Shown here: positions 22,323 to 32,848 of the stretch, piece after piece | Numbering within the stretch: position 1 is the first letter of the stretch | How the letters are laid out: each line of letters opens with the position of its first letter | Position numbers and translations under genes: made by a program | Notes under the pieces: model-generated | Seen by the model: only the letters and a program-made list of their open reading frames with translations | What the model was told of the DNA's origin: nothing | Database searches by the model: none | NCBI GenBank assembly: GCA_963932465.1 | Contig: OZ010788.1 | Span: 196,046,559 to 196,110,558, forward strand | From: Maratus speciosus | Taxonomy: Eukaryota > Arthropoda > Arachnida > Araneae > Salticidae | Length of the DNA: 64,000 nt | Direction of reading: 5' to 3'

Positions 22323-22929
22323 CCCTTTGCATTCGAGAGCTGACTCTCACTCACAAGTCAAAGTATTGCGACAACTCGAGAGGTGACTCTCTCTTACTAC
22401 TCAAGGTATTGCGACAACTCGAGAGGTGTCTCTCACTTACCACTCAGTGTATTGCGGCAACTCGAGAAGTGACTGAGCGTCGCTATAAGGAATTACTTGC
22501 GTTCTTTTTTATTGTCTACATAAAGGCTCCGCTGCTTCGTATTTAAATTAAAGGAATCCCCATAAAAAATATCAGAATGCAAGTACAGAAAAGAAGTTGG
22601 GGAAAACCGCATTGTTTGAAATTATTATCTGAAGTTACTTATTGCAAAAATTTAGTCTGTTTTAAGTGCTCTTGAAAAATATATTTTAGTGAAGAAATTG
22701 TAAGTAGTGACGATGATTTTTCAGTTTTTGGAGAAAATTTAAGAGATAAATATTACATAATCATTTATTCATGTAATAAATATATTATAAACATATATTC
22801 AGGTAATAAATAAATTTGGTTTATTTATAAGTATATTTTTCTAATAAATAAATTTATGTGTGTTCTTAAACAGAAAGACTCGTCGAGTTGCGTGTTTACC
22901 CATACCAAAAAGGCCTCGGGTGCAAAAGG
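22323..22929. mobile_element. piggyBac-type non-autonomous element (TTAA)
   Basis: TTAA at 22319-22322 and 22930-22933 flank CCCTTTGCATTCGAG on the left and CTCGGGTGCAAAAGG on the right. These are inverted ends of the CCyTTTGCA..CGAG type common in piggyBac elements. The left subterminal region has three ~52-bp repeats with GCGACAACTCGAGAGGTG. A weak reading near 22690 (SEEIVSSDDDFSVFGENL) resembles the acidic N-terminus seen in some piggyBac transposases, but it is too short to call. Length 607 bp. Confidence 0.82.
22340..22480 (+). repeat. three ~52-bp subterminal tandem repeats
   Basis: Repeating block TATTGCGACAACTCGAGAGG followed by TG(A/T)CTCTC.CTTAC.ACTCA. Lies just inside the left end of the piggyBac-type element and may represent transposase-binding repeats; that is inference. 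Confidence 0.78.
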
Positions 22930-22933
22930 TTAA

Positions 22934-23980
22934 GAAACTCGACTAGAGTCATGCCAGAGTTTTGTTACTATGAATAAAAATCTGCACTCCGAAAACATGC
23001 GACCCACAAAATATACATGGTTTTCATTCATTCTTGCGTAGTAATGAAATTTTCTCAGTGCATTCTTTTAAAAACCTTTTCCTTTATTTCAGCTAACAAA
23101 TTCTGTTTACTGTTGAAAATTATCTTTGAAATCCCTAAAAGAACTAAAGGTAATTTAATGACTAAAGTCCATAAATGCTTTTGCTATATTAATAAGTTTT
23201 CTAAACAACGCAAAGTTAAAGCATTTCCCATCATATTTGCATTAATGAGGCTATCACTGAATACTCAATTAGTGTGAAAATTCCGAAAAATACCAGTTTA
23301 TGAACATCCCACAGCAGTTTTCCCAAAAGCAAACTTTTCCTTTCACAGCAATCTTCGTTGCATATATTAAAAGCACTTTCATTTAAATTTAGTGAAGCGT
23401 AAATTAAAAAGCAAAGATGATAAATTTTCCATTCATAAAATAGCTTAATTGGAGGCCTATACTGTCTGAATAAACATAGTACGAGTAGTAATTCATTATC
23501 CTTACCTTTAGATATTAAAAGCAATTGCCGCTATTCATATCTCCGCTAAGTTAACAATCATTTAAGCACGATGATTATTTGGGACGATTGAAAATAATAA
23601 TGCTTTGGCAATAGCGCAATCTGTGTGTTTAATTTGTACTTTTTTTTTGTAACCGCTTATTGTTCGAATACTGTAGTACGTAATACTTTAACCCTATCAC
23701 ACAATAATCATAATAATAATAAATATGCAATTTAACAAATTACAACGACCATTTGGAAAATGATTTTTTCAAAGACTAAAATTTAAGACATAAAAAATCG
23801 CACGGAGTTGATCATATACATTACGTACGCCATGAATTAAATTTTTCGGTATTGTAAATTTTTAAACTTCTACGGAGCTAGTCATTCATTACGTACGCCA
23901 TGGATTAAACATTAATATTCCTGGACCAATTTTAAATGAAATTTCATTCTTAAACTTCTAAACATCCAACAGTGTTACTT
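22934..23980. other. AT-rich spacer, nothing recognised
   Basis: A short duplicated phrase, ATTACGTACGCCATG(G/A)ATTAAA, occurs at about 23820 and 23890. The frames at 23017-23277 and 23231-23524 overlap on opposite strands and show no motif. Confidence 0.55.
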
Positions 23981-24146
23981 TTTACACCGTCGTATAGAGA
24001 AAAAAATGTACTTTTAAATGCAATTTGTTTGAAAGCTGTATCTCAATTTGTTTCTGAGTTATTAATTTTTTTTGTAGTTTTTATTACTTTTGTTTCATAG
24101 TGGCAATAGAAGTATCCATCTCTGTTGAAAGTAAAGGGAAAATACA
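23981..24146 (+). repeat. dispersed repeat, copy B (partner at 131-296)
   Basis: Matches 131-296 in order and orientation: ACCGTCGTATAGAGA, ACTTTTAAATGCAATTTGTT, TCTCAATTTG, TCCATCTCTGTTGAAAGTAA. Confidence 0.65.
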
Positions 24147-24371
24147 GATTACTGTACAGACCAATCAGAAAACGAATAAAATGCGGATTCAACCAATAAA
24201 ACGCTTCAGATATGTTTTTGATTTCCTACCCTGACAGACGACAATAACCATTTTTCCAAATGGTTAAAAAGAAAAATGAATTGGCATAGTTAAAATACTA
24301 TTTTAAAATGTGTTAAATATACGTATTATTTATGTCATTTATGAAACTCTCGGTTAACCAAAATCCATTTT

Positions 24372-24403
<32 letters not shown>

Positions 24404-24574
24404 ACTATCACATTTTTTGTGTGCAAGCGGTCCTTTCCGAACCACGAGTACAGATAAATATTTTGGATCCCCTTTCTTACAATTTCTTTGAATTTAACTT
24501 GAGCTACCGTATGAGATTTTTACTGAGAGTAAGAATTTTCATTTTTATCATGTGTCAAAAAAAAAAAAAAGAAC
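24146..24574. other. spacer with poly-T tract
   Basis: Poly-T at about 24379-24403. The left end of the following Tigger relic should lie in or before this stretch, but I could not find it. Confidence 0.5.
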
Positions 24575-24731
24575 CTCATTACTTTAAGTGTAGAAGAAAA
24601 AAATCAAATCATAAATCATGTAGAATCGGCTGAGAGTATGACAAAATAAGCTCAAGAATACGGCATTTGTATCACAGCGGTTAGTGTTATGAAGAGAGAT
24701 GCTGCAAAAAGGAAAAAGTTTTATGCAGAAT
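24575..24731 (+). pseudogene. Tigger/pogo transposase N-terminus (CENP-B-type HTH), broken
   Basis: Read in one frame: LITLSVEEKNQIINHVESAE, then SMTK, a stop, AQEYGICITAVSVMKRDAAK, then RKKFYAE and a stop. This is the first CENP-B/pogo-type helix-turn-helix (consensus LTLxeKlxII..e.g.s...iAkeyGvskSTVs.I.k), which binds the element ends. Only about 50 residues survive and the frame is closed by stops. Confidence 0.85.
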
Positions 24732-24987
24732 GACTGTGATACTGGTGATCCAATAGTATTAAAGAAAACTTCATTATAGAACTGCAAAGCAAAGGCAGTC
24801 GAAACTTCAACAAACAAAACTTTGTTTCAAACCCTTGTAAAATATGTAAAAGGTAATTAATTTTAAGAAATAGCGCACATATTTGCCCTTAATCTTAAAA
24901 TTGAAGCATTTTCGATTATCGGAAAATTTCGATTTTCCGAAAGGTGGTCGGCCCCAATGACTTTGGATAATCGAGGTTCTACTGTAC
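24575..24987 (+). mobile_element. pogo/Tigger element relic, 3' end retained
   Basis: A transposase N-terminus (24575-24731) is followed 230 bp later by ATTATCGGAAAATTTCG, a run of short TCGG/CCGA blocks, and GGATAATCGAGGTTCTACTG with TA at about 24986. This end is the complement of the CAGTAGAACCTCGATTATCC terminus typical of Tigger elements. The middle and C-terminal gene and the left terminus are missing, so it is an internally deleted remnant. Confidence 0.8.
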
Positions 24988-24989
24988 TA

Positions 24990-25474
24990 GAAAAGAGCTT
25001 GGATGGATATACCATGAAAGTTCAGAGAGATATGAAGCCTGAATAGTATCAAATATTGCTATTCTGTATGACTATTTTTTAATCTTATCCTAATCTTTTT
25101 ATGATGAACTTAATTCGGTTCTGACAATAAAAGTAGTGCATATTTAAACTTCATTTGGAGTAGTAATAATCTTATCTTTTTACAGTGTACCTGAAACAGA
25201 ACCCTTCAACAAAGTTTAAACTTGGCATTGTGCTAAGCGCGTTTCGGAAGGAGGTTTGCAAAGTTGCGACGCCGCCTTAGTCTGTATCGCGTTTTTCCAG
25301 ATAGGTTTTTAATTAACCTTTAAAGACACAAGTGGCGTATTGAGATTGTCAATCAATGGAAACTAGTCGCAAATGCCATTGTAATTATGTGATTAATTCT
25401 AATTAAACTGGTCTGCGCTTAACATTTTGACACTAAATTAATTTTAACACAATTATTCTAATTGGTTAACAAAT
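24990..25474. other. spacer, nothing recognised
   Basis: Includes the block ACTAAATTAATTTTAACACA at about 25432, which resembles the inner edge of the palindrome that follows. No gene seen. Confidence 0.5.
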
Positions 25475-25509
25475 CATATTAGATGTAAATTTCCAACTGG
25501 GCGAAAAGT

Positions 25510-25583
25510 GTGCGGACCAAGATACGAACCAGGGATCTCCTGGCTGAAGCCACCAGTGCTCTAGCATCTGAGCTATGCCGGAC
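25510..25583 (-). promoter_or_regulatory. tRNA-like module, left arm
   Basis: Minus strand: GTCCGGCATAGCTCAGATGC begins the module, the A-box region reads TAGCTCAGATGCTAGAGCA, the anticodon-like arm is CTGGT-GGCTTCA-GCCAG, and the B box is GGTTCGTATC. It ends GTCCGCAC. Position 33 of the loop would be G instead of T, so a functional tRNA is doubtful. Likely an internal Pol III promoter. Confidence 0.72.
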
Positions 25584-25937
25584 GAATCTGGTGGAACTTT
25601 TTCACCCAGCTAATCTTAATGATTATAGCATCTGGTCTGAAACCTGGCTCAGCTCAACAGAATAAATCTCAGGTAATGGAACTCCAGAAATCACTGGATA
25701 CGTAATTACACTAGATTAATTTTAACACAATTATTGTGTTAAATAATTAATAAGTGTTGTGTTAAATAGTTAAATAATATTGTGTTCATAATTGTGTTAA
25801 AATTAATCTAGTGTAATTACGTATCCAGCGATTTCTGGAGTTCCATTACCTGAGATTTTTCTGTTGAGCTGAATCAGGTTTCAGACCAGATGCTATAATC
25901 ATTAAGGTTAGCTGGGTGAAAAAGTTCCGCCAGATTC

Positions 25938-26011
25938 GTCCGGGATAACTCAGATAGTAGAGCACTGGCGGCTTCAGCCAGGAGATCCCTGGTTCGAATC
26001 CTGGTCCGGAC
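25938..26011 (+). promoter_or_regulatory. tRNA-like module, right arm
   Basis: Plus strand: acceptor halves GTCCGGG and TCCGGAC pair (one G-T). The D-arm-like region is ACTCAGATAGTAGAGCA, the anticodon-like arm CTGGC-GGCTTCA-GCCAG, and the B box GGTTCGAATCC. The T stem has a T-T mismatch. Cloverleaf-like but with an atypical anticodon loop (G at position 33), so read as a SINE head and not a tRNA gene. Confidence 0.76.
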
Positions 26012-26046
26012 ACGTTTCGCCCAGTTGGAAATTTACATCTAATATA

Positions 26047-28094
26047 ACATTTTGACGTTTATTGTTTTTATACTACAATTGGACATTGCATTATACAAAT
26101 ATATCATTAAAAGTTGTCATCTAGGCTTTAAAAGCCCATGCAGCATAGAGTACGCCGCACGTGTCTTTATGTATGTCTAAACCGTGTCCGTGTCTTAAAG
26201 GATTAATATCTCGTCTAATTACCGGAAATTTTTTTCGAAAATAATTAACAATCTTTTTATACTTCTGCAATGATATGTACCTCCAGCGCCCCTCAACTCC
26301 TTTGCTGAATGCCCGCAAATCGAAATTTGTGTGCAACGGTAAAATGCGATTTTCTCAAAAACTATGGGATCTAGGGTAATCTCTATTGATTTCCAGCAAA
26401 GTTTAAATTAACGTCTACTATTGCTATTTTTTCATAATTTTTATTTCAATAGATTCGGAAATAGATGGGGGTGGAACATATTTTTGCATTATATTTTCGC
26501 TGAAAATATAATGCCTAAAATTTAAAGAAATGTATTTTTGAGTTCTGAATTACGAAGCTTTCACACTATACTCCACACGATATACAAAGCAAAGATTTTT
26601 TTCAAGTAACTTAATTAACCCCCAAATAGAGAGACACAAGAGTTATCTTATAATGGCTCCGTTTTCACTTTTAAGTACGGAAGCCTAAACAGGAAAGAGA
26701 GGAAATTAAAATTAAAGACATATTTTGGTTCAACGCAACTTTTAACTAATCTAACTTGATATAATTTTATGTTCAACATAAAATGAAAATTTGTCTCTAC
26801 GCTCACAGATTTTGTCTTGGTGACAATGAGTAGTATCTTATTGTTAATTTGATCTTATGGTTACTGAGCTTTTCTTTTTTCTTTAGTTTTCTTTGGACAA
26901 TTAATTTTAAATTGTAGTAACTTTGATAGCTGGAGTTGGTACAGCATTTTATAGTTGAAAAAAAAAAAAGCTTCACTGTTGAGATAGATATATTTTTAAT
27001 TTATGCTTGAAAATTATTTAAAAAGTCATTAAAGTTAGCCGCAAATTTTATTCCAAAGTACATTTTTCCCCTACTCAATAATGCAAAAATTGAGGTTGGC
27101 GACAGCCCGGGATACTAAAAACAAAGGAGTGGATAATATGTAAAATAAAATACTGAGTAAAAACTTTAAAAAAAAAGAATATATCATTTATAGGGGTTCA
27201 GAAAACAAATCTCGGGCAGGGTGCCATGGCTAGTAAAGCTGTCCCTACCTTTATCCACCCCCCAAAAAAATTTCGCCTTTTTGCCATTTCCAGATAGGTG
27301 ACAACTGACTATAATGGAATACCGTCTTAAAGGAAAAACAGAAATAATACCAAAAATTTTACCTACTAAAACGGAAACGGATTACGGATTACGTAATAAA
27401 CGGATTGTTTTTTTGTTGCGTTTGATTCGCTTTCAAGGTTTTAATGAATCAATATTTAACAAAGCTGATTATGTAGTTAAGTATTACGTATTTTAGGATT
27501 ACACAAGTATATAACAACAGTCAAAAATGACGGAACGCTGATCTGCGTTTCATTTTTATAAGGCTTCATACAAACAAACAGCATGTAGATTTTATTATTG
27601 AGAGGTTTGTATTGTAGAAAAGTACATTTAAAAAATGACAAATGATTTCTGCAAATAAAAATGATAAGAGTAATTTTTTTACTCAATATTCAGTTTCTGA
27701 AATAGTTCACTGATCAATAAAGCCCCTGATTCTAGTCTTTAGAATTAATGAAAAATCAATGAAAATTACGTCACACTTTGTCACAATCATATCAGTTTTC
27801 CTCTTTAGTTTTATCAATGTACAAATACATTTCAAGGTAAGGATAACGTCATTGGAGCAAACTTTTCAAATATACTTTATATACGTACTTTTATGCTTAA
27901 CAACACTATATTCAAATAAAAATATATTTTCTATTTAATTGTAATGAAAAAATGTCATAATGCATAAAGATAAAATAAACCTAATAGACAATATTCTAGT
28001 GATATCGCAATAAAGATAAATTTTTATTCGCTCATAAAAGTAAAGTACACGTGCATAAATGTTTATACCGAAATTAATTTTCAAATTGCTCTTC
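26047..28094. other. 2-kb AT-rich spacer, no gene recognised
   Basis: The 71-codon minus frame at 26121-26336 and the frames at 27314-27496 and 27477-27686 show no domain. A duplicated GGATTACG patch lies near 27377. GCCCGGGATACTAAAAACAA at about 27105 and TCTCGGGCAGGGTGCC at about 27211 might be ends of a small element, but they do not pair convincingly. Confidence 0.5.
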
Positions 28095-28512
28095 AAACGT
28101 GGCAAATGAGGTGCGTTCGTACTATAACTAGTATTATAAATATTTTTTTTTTTTTTTTTTTTGCACAGCATATTGTACTGAATGTATATTTTAGTGCAGT
28201 TCATAAGTGCATATCAATTTTATTATGTTCGAAAGGCTGTAACATCATTAAAATGCACTTGAAATAATTTTTTCCTATTGGCCGTAATGTAACGGAATAC
28301 TTTTGACTGTCCCTGTAATTAAACTATGCATCCGATTTTCATAAAATTTGAAATGACTCGACAAAATTTTGCAACAATTATATATTTAAATTTTCAGATC
28401 ATTCGGTTGGTTAGTTTTTGCTCTCTTATATGCGGAACTGACGGACAGACAGACGGACTGAACGACGACTATAGGTGCTACGTATTTATATAATTACGAA
28501 CGCACCTAAAAA
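28095..28512. repeat. 470-bp dispersed family, copy 2
   Basis: Same edges as the copies at 21210 and 44141: AAACGTGGCAAATGAGGTGC, TTCGTACTATAACTAGT, and at the other side GACGACTATAGGTGCTACG and TACGAACGCACCTAAAAA. In this copy the middle differs and a poly-T run (about 28142-28162) replaces shared sequence, so it has been partly rewritten or internally deleted. Confidence 0.8.
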
Positions 28513-28733
28513 TAAGTCCAAAAAGCAACGTGACTGAATAATTTTCATTATTTCTCTTTTATCTGAAATAATGGAAGTAATCTAATTGCCACCATTTTGA
28601 AGAAATTTCATAAAAAACTTTTTAAATTAAGATAAAAATATAAAAATGGGAATATTATAAAAAATATATATATCTAGTACGGGCACATCTACCAATGAAC
28701 AGCTTTTATTTAAAAAATAATTACAGTAAACTC

Positions 28734-29557
28734 CCGAATATCCGGCTTAATGTGGCGGAAGGGTAGGCCGGATAACAAAAAAGACGGATAGGCTGGAGTT
28801 CTACAAATATTTACTAATTTCGTGCTTTTCCCCCGCCATGATATTAAAAATCATGTTACACATATTAAGATAAATTTTATATATAATGTACATACAGTTT
28901 CAGAATAAGCAAAATATTAACATAAAACGTAATCCTAATTCCTAAAAAAATGAGTAAATCTCATTTTACTGTTTATTAATAAAGGATTGCACATATATGA
29001 AAAGTTATGCATAAGATCAGAGTCAAAACTTACAGTTTTTATTTTTTAAGAATGTCCTTAATAGAGGACTGCTTCTCCCTGTTAGCCCTCTTCCGCGACG
29101 TAATGCCCCCCCCCCCCCCCCATTTATGCAAGTAAATGATATCAGGTGGCGCCGATTACTGCAGTGCTCCTCAATCGTCTTAAACCTTTAAGAATGTGGG
29201 ATGAGATTTTTCCTGTAATCCTTTTAATCTTTTATTTCTGATATTTCTCACTATACAGTATCGTTATCAATTAATTTATTAACTTCGTCGTTTGCCATCC
29301 ATTCTGTAATGTCTTCTGCATTGACATCATCAGAGCCTGGTATATTTTTCAGCAACGATAGAAGCTTATCGTTCTCATCTCTCATTGCAGTTTCCCACAC
29401 GTGTTTATGTCCAACTTTTTAGTCCGAAACAATCTTCCAAGACCTTGCAATTACAATGTTTGGAATTTCTTCCCATGTTTTTTGGCCGCTTGCAACATTC
29501 CTCATTTTTTTTACTAGGCCGGATAGTACGGAGGGCCGGATAGTCGGGAGTTTACTG
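28734..29557 (-). mobile_element. pogo/Tigger-type element, CAGTAAACTCCCGA ends
   Basis: Left CAGTAAACTCCCGAATATCC and right GGATAGTCGGGAGTTTACTG are inverted, with TA at 28732-28733 and 29558-29559. GGCCGGATA motifs are repeated next to both ends. The 824-bp element contains a minus-strand transposase remnant, so it is an internal-deletion derivative. A poly-C run (29106-29121) lies inside. Confidence 0.88.
29240..29515 (-). pseudogene. Tigger transposase C-terminal remnant
   Basis: Minus-strand reading from about 29510: NVASGQKTWEEIPNIVIARS, WKIVSD, stop, VGHKHVWETAMRDENDKLLS, then IPGSDDVNAEDITEWMANDE. The W..I...I..SW block and the acidic DVxEW stretch with its following Asp are typical of the region after the DDE domain in Tigger/jerky proteins. 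The DDE domain itself is not present. One stop is visible. Confidence 0.68.
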
Positions 29558-29559
29558 TA

Positions 29560-30323
29560 GCTATATCGGTTTAGTAGAAAGCTCAGGGCAGATGACTAAA
29601 AAATCAGCTTTGTGTTTTAAATATATAGGTGGCACGATTCATCCCGGAATGGTTACCTACACTTTAATTCACTTAGATTTTATATAAGTAGATATTTAAA
29701 ATTTTAAAATAAGTCGGCTACTTGAAATAGTAAATTTCTCTTTGTACATTTATTTGTGGGGTGGGGGGTTGGGGGGGGGGGGGCAACCAAAATCCATATT
29801 TGCCCGCGGTTCAAAAAAAGCCTAGTTTCAACTCTGGTCTTCAAAAAAGAAACTGCGATTTTTTAACGACGATAGAGTTCGTAGTGAAAAAAAAATAGAA
29901 GATTGTCACCAAAAAAGGCACAAACTAAACGCGTTACAAACATTAGTTAAATACATAAAGAAAGTGAATATTTATGTTTTCTCTCCGTTTTATATTTGAA
30001 AATCTAGTTTTCGAAATCTAATTATCGACAGGCAGTTGCCGAAACTTTCAAGTATTGTATATCAGAGCAGTGGGTAACGAATCTTCAGCTAATTGTGCAT
30101 GTTGCAGTATTTATCTTTTTACGATTTCCGATCCTGATATTCCTGTAAATACATGCATATTCCTACTAATTGAATCTGGGATACTCATAAATAAAATATA
30201 AGACAATAAATTTAATAACAGATTTTACAAATAGTGACAACAGAAACTATCACAGCGAGTTAAAAATATTTTTAATTTTGTAGGCGACGCGAAAATTCAA
30301 AAAATACTGCTCGGCCAATCCCT
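29560..30323. other. spacer with poly-G tract
   Basis: G-rich run GGGGTGGGGGGTTGGGG.. at about 29757-29783 could form a G-quadruplex. Otherwise AT-rich with no gene seen. Confidence 0.55.
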
Positions 30324-30540
30324 GGGAGATTCTCAAAAGGTGGGATCATTAAAACGTTAACAATATGTAATTTTTAAAATTTTCAAATATAAGGCCAATT
30401 TTTCTTTTATAGTATAGTATTTTGTCTATAAATATAATATATTAATATTTTTAAGAGTATGTCTACAAAATTATACACAAACATTAAAAGACAGCAACTA
30501 TTCTGGAAAATTAATTATTAAAGCATTTAATTAGCAGTTG

Positions 30541-30620
30541 CGTACGTTACAAATTTTGGACATTTTTTCGCACGTACGTTACAAATTTTGGACATTTTTT
30601 CGCACGTACGTTACAGATTT
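30541..30620 (+). repeat. 32-bp direct repeats, about 2.5 units
   Basis: CGTACGTTACA(A/G)ATTTTGGAC followed by ATTTTTTCGCA, starting at 30541, 30573 and 30605. Each unit contains the palindrome CGTACG. Related to the motif at 32411 in the right part of the same element. Confidence 0.85.
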
Positions 30621-30704
30621 TGGACGTTGCGCTTAGTATTTAAAAAATTCTTAAGACTAAGAATGTAGTAAATGTGTCCTATAATTGTATGTGCATTCAT
30701 ATGT

Positions 30705-32343
30705 AGGGGAGACTAGGGACGGTTGGCCATACGGGAGGCTTGACCCATCCATCAGTTTTCATATTTAAAAGAATTTCAGAGTTTTATCATTAGGTGTCAA
30801 CAAAAGCCACTGGAATGCTTAAACAACAGTCTTTGTTTCATACAGATAATCAAAATAGGTGTGGAAAAAATCACTTGTGAGGGATTTTAACCTAAAAGTT
30901 GTGTTTTTTAGAAATATTTTGTAAGCTTTTTTCAGATAAAATATATCATAGAAATTTAAGTAAGTAGGTTTTAAGTAATACAGAAATATCGAGCTTTCAT
31001 TCCAGGCATAAAGATTGTACAGTAATTTAGGCTTAACATAACAATGTACTATTCTTTAGAAAAAGGCTATGTGGGGAGGCTTGACCCAGTCAATGTGAGG
31101 GAGGGTTGACCCGATGAAATCTTTTTATTATACACTATCATAATGAAAGATCAATGGTTATATATAAAAAATATATAAAAATTTATTCTGCAAAGCCACG
31201 GTAAACTAGGGTGATGGAAAAGTAAATGTTTAGATTAAAGAAAGCTGTGAAAAATCGCTACAGTATCCACTGCAAGAAGAAATTTAATGAGATATAGATG
31301 GGAAAGTTGATAGGAACTTTTTCCATTTAAATATTACTAAAATATGTAAATAGAAACAATGTAAAAGACTAGAAAATATGAAAGCAGCAGTCTTGACATT
31401 TTCAGGGGCAGTGGCATGCTTCTGAAACCACTTAATTTTAATTCCCAAACACCACATTGATACCAGAAATTTGCTAAAAAATTTTCCATTTAATATGTAT
31501 GTGATATATACCCTTTTTCTTATTTCCAAATAAATGTCTTCGTAAATTGCGGTGCCAGTCATTTATTTCAACATTTTAGTACTGAAAGTGCTTTGCCACT
31601 GAAAGGGATAAAGAAGATAATGATAAGTTAAGTACACATACGGCGGTAAAAGAACATAGAATTGATCGAAAAACTCTTGGAAGGTATGTAGACAAATTTC
31701 AACAGCATTAATACAATGAGATGAAGCCAAACTATGTGACAATTAGAGTTGTCAAGTTGAGTGTCACAAAAAGTAGGAAAAGAAGACAAAAAAGAGCGGG
31801 GCAGTGGCTATAAATTCCGGGCATAATAATCCATGAGAACGGAACCTGTCTCTAAAGGAATACTGTCTTAAATGTTAAAATTCCATTTCCCTGCTGTCCA
31901 ATTATACCTGCTCAGACGAAATTCTGCTTAAAACAAAATTTTTCTCCTCTGATTTGCAATTGCGTCAAAACGGGTTTGTTTAAGCATCATATTTTCAAAA
32001 ATGTTTTTTATTATAACTAAAGCATGTAGCATAACGTTTTATTGCCTTTTTTTAAACAGGCTTTATTTATCTTCACAAATATTTCAATATAAAACAAAGT
32101 GGGTCAAGCCTCCCATATAGTGGGTCAACCCTCCCATAGGTGGGAGCCTTGACCCATTATTTGCTCATGGTTAAAATCGATCATTTTTCAAATTTCTTAC
32201 ATATTACACTTATGTAGCAATTTTATTTTGATAACTGATTGTATAACGAATAAAATGATATATAAAACTTTATTCTACAATCAATATTTAAAAAATTAAA
32301 AATATTTTTGTAAAAAGTGGGTCAACCCTCCCTAGTCTCCCCT
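30705..32343. mobile_element. inner TIR element, AGGGGAGACTAGGGA ends, 6-bp duplication
   Basis: Left AGGGGAGACTAGGGACGGTT and right AACCCTCCCTAGTCTCCCCT are inverted with one mismatch over this span. ATATGT occurs on each side (30699-30704 and 32344-32349), a likely 6-bp target duplication. The motif GGGAGG(C/G)TTGACCC recurs inside in both orientations (30736, 31075, 31105, 32099, 32121, 32143). No transposase was recognised; the minus frame at 31284-31562 belongs to a MITE-like segment inside. The superfamily is not identified. Confidence 0.82.
31394..31605. mobile_element. ~210-bp MITE-like segment, CCTTTCAGGGGC family, copy 1
   Basis: Begins CATTTTCAGGGGCAGTGGC and ends GCCACTGAAAGGGATAA. 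The ends are approximate inverted repeats (CAGTGGC/GCCACTG) that would be flanked by TTAA-like sequence in a complete copy. The interior phrase AAACCACTTA.TTTTAATTCC is shared with 35229-35360 and, more weakly, with 33578-33787. Probably a piggyBac-type MITE inside the 30705-32343 element. Confidence 0.58.
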
Positions 32344-32741
32344 ATATGTATGTATTATTATTATAACTTTTTGTAATCAAGTAATAATAATAATAAAATC
32401 AAATGCTTTGTCGCGTACGTTACTTTCGGACATAACAAAATACAAAAAATTCTTTATAGAAAAGTCCTTCTATCTTCAAAAAAGCAATAAATCAACCTGC
32501 CATCTCTTAACGAAATTATCAAAAAATCACCCGTTTCCTTTATGCATTCGTTGTTTACCATTAGAACCACCTGGAAAAAAGTTAAAACTCTTTTTCTTGG
32601 TGGTACATTGGAGCAGTTAACGTTATGAATGTCCGAAATTGGCCTCTTTAGCATAAAATAATAAAATTTTAAGATATTTATACAAAGCTTTTACAATAAA
32701 TTATGCCATTTTCTGTCTCTGAATATAATTAAAATCTCAGT

Positions 32742-32769
32742 GTAAAAAAAAAAAAAAAAAAAAAAAAAA
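32742..32769 (+). repeat. poly-A tract
   Basis: Uninterrupted A run of about 28 nt within the right part of the outer TIR element. Confidence 0.85.
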
Positions 32770-32848
32770 GTCAATGATAATTAAAGTTATGTTTGAAAGG
32801 CTTAAAGTTATGACGTGTGTCCAGTGCCCACCTTTTGAGAATCGCCCC

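Larger units (their letters stand above)
25475..26046. mobile_element. 570-bp palindrome with a tRNA-like head in each arm
   Basis: Arms of about 255 bp start ATATTAGATGTAAATTTCC and end with its complement. They also pair CCTGAGAT..(T)CTG with its mirror, AGTTCCATTACCTGAG, GATGCTATAATCATTAAG and TAATTACACTAGATTAATTT. The spacer is only about 55 bp and AT-rich. Each arm includes a 74-nt tRNA-like module, on opposite strands (25510-25583 minus; 25938-26011 plus). It may be a head-to-head pair of SINEs joined tail to tail, or a foldback element that picked up a tRNA-derived sequence before its arms were duplicated. Confidence 0.85.
30324..32848. mobile_element. outer TIR element (GATTCTCAAAAGGTGGG ends) with nested insertion
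   Basis: GATTCTCAAAAGGTGGG at the left and CCCACCTTTTGAGAATC at the right form a 17-bp perfect inverted pair bordered by G/C-rich bases. The left interior has three 32-bp repeats of CGTACGTTAC..TTTTGGACAT (30541-30620). The right interior has a CGTACGTTACTTTCGGACAT copy and an inverted TGTCCGAAATT at about 32630. Removing the 1.64-kb nested element leaves about 0.88 kb. No coding gene; the class is not identified. Confidence 0.66.

Noticed and set aside
25938..26011. Functional tRNA gene
   Set aside because: Cloverleaf-like, but the residue before the anticodon is G, the T stem has a mismatch, and the module is embedded in a palindrome with a diverged twin.
29757..29783. G-rich run as a telomeric or origin element
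   Set aside because: An imperfect poly-G tract without a repeated telomere unit or origin features.
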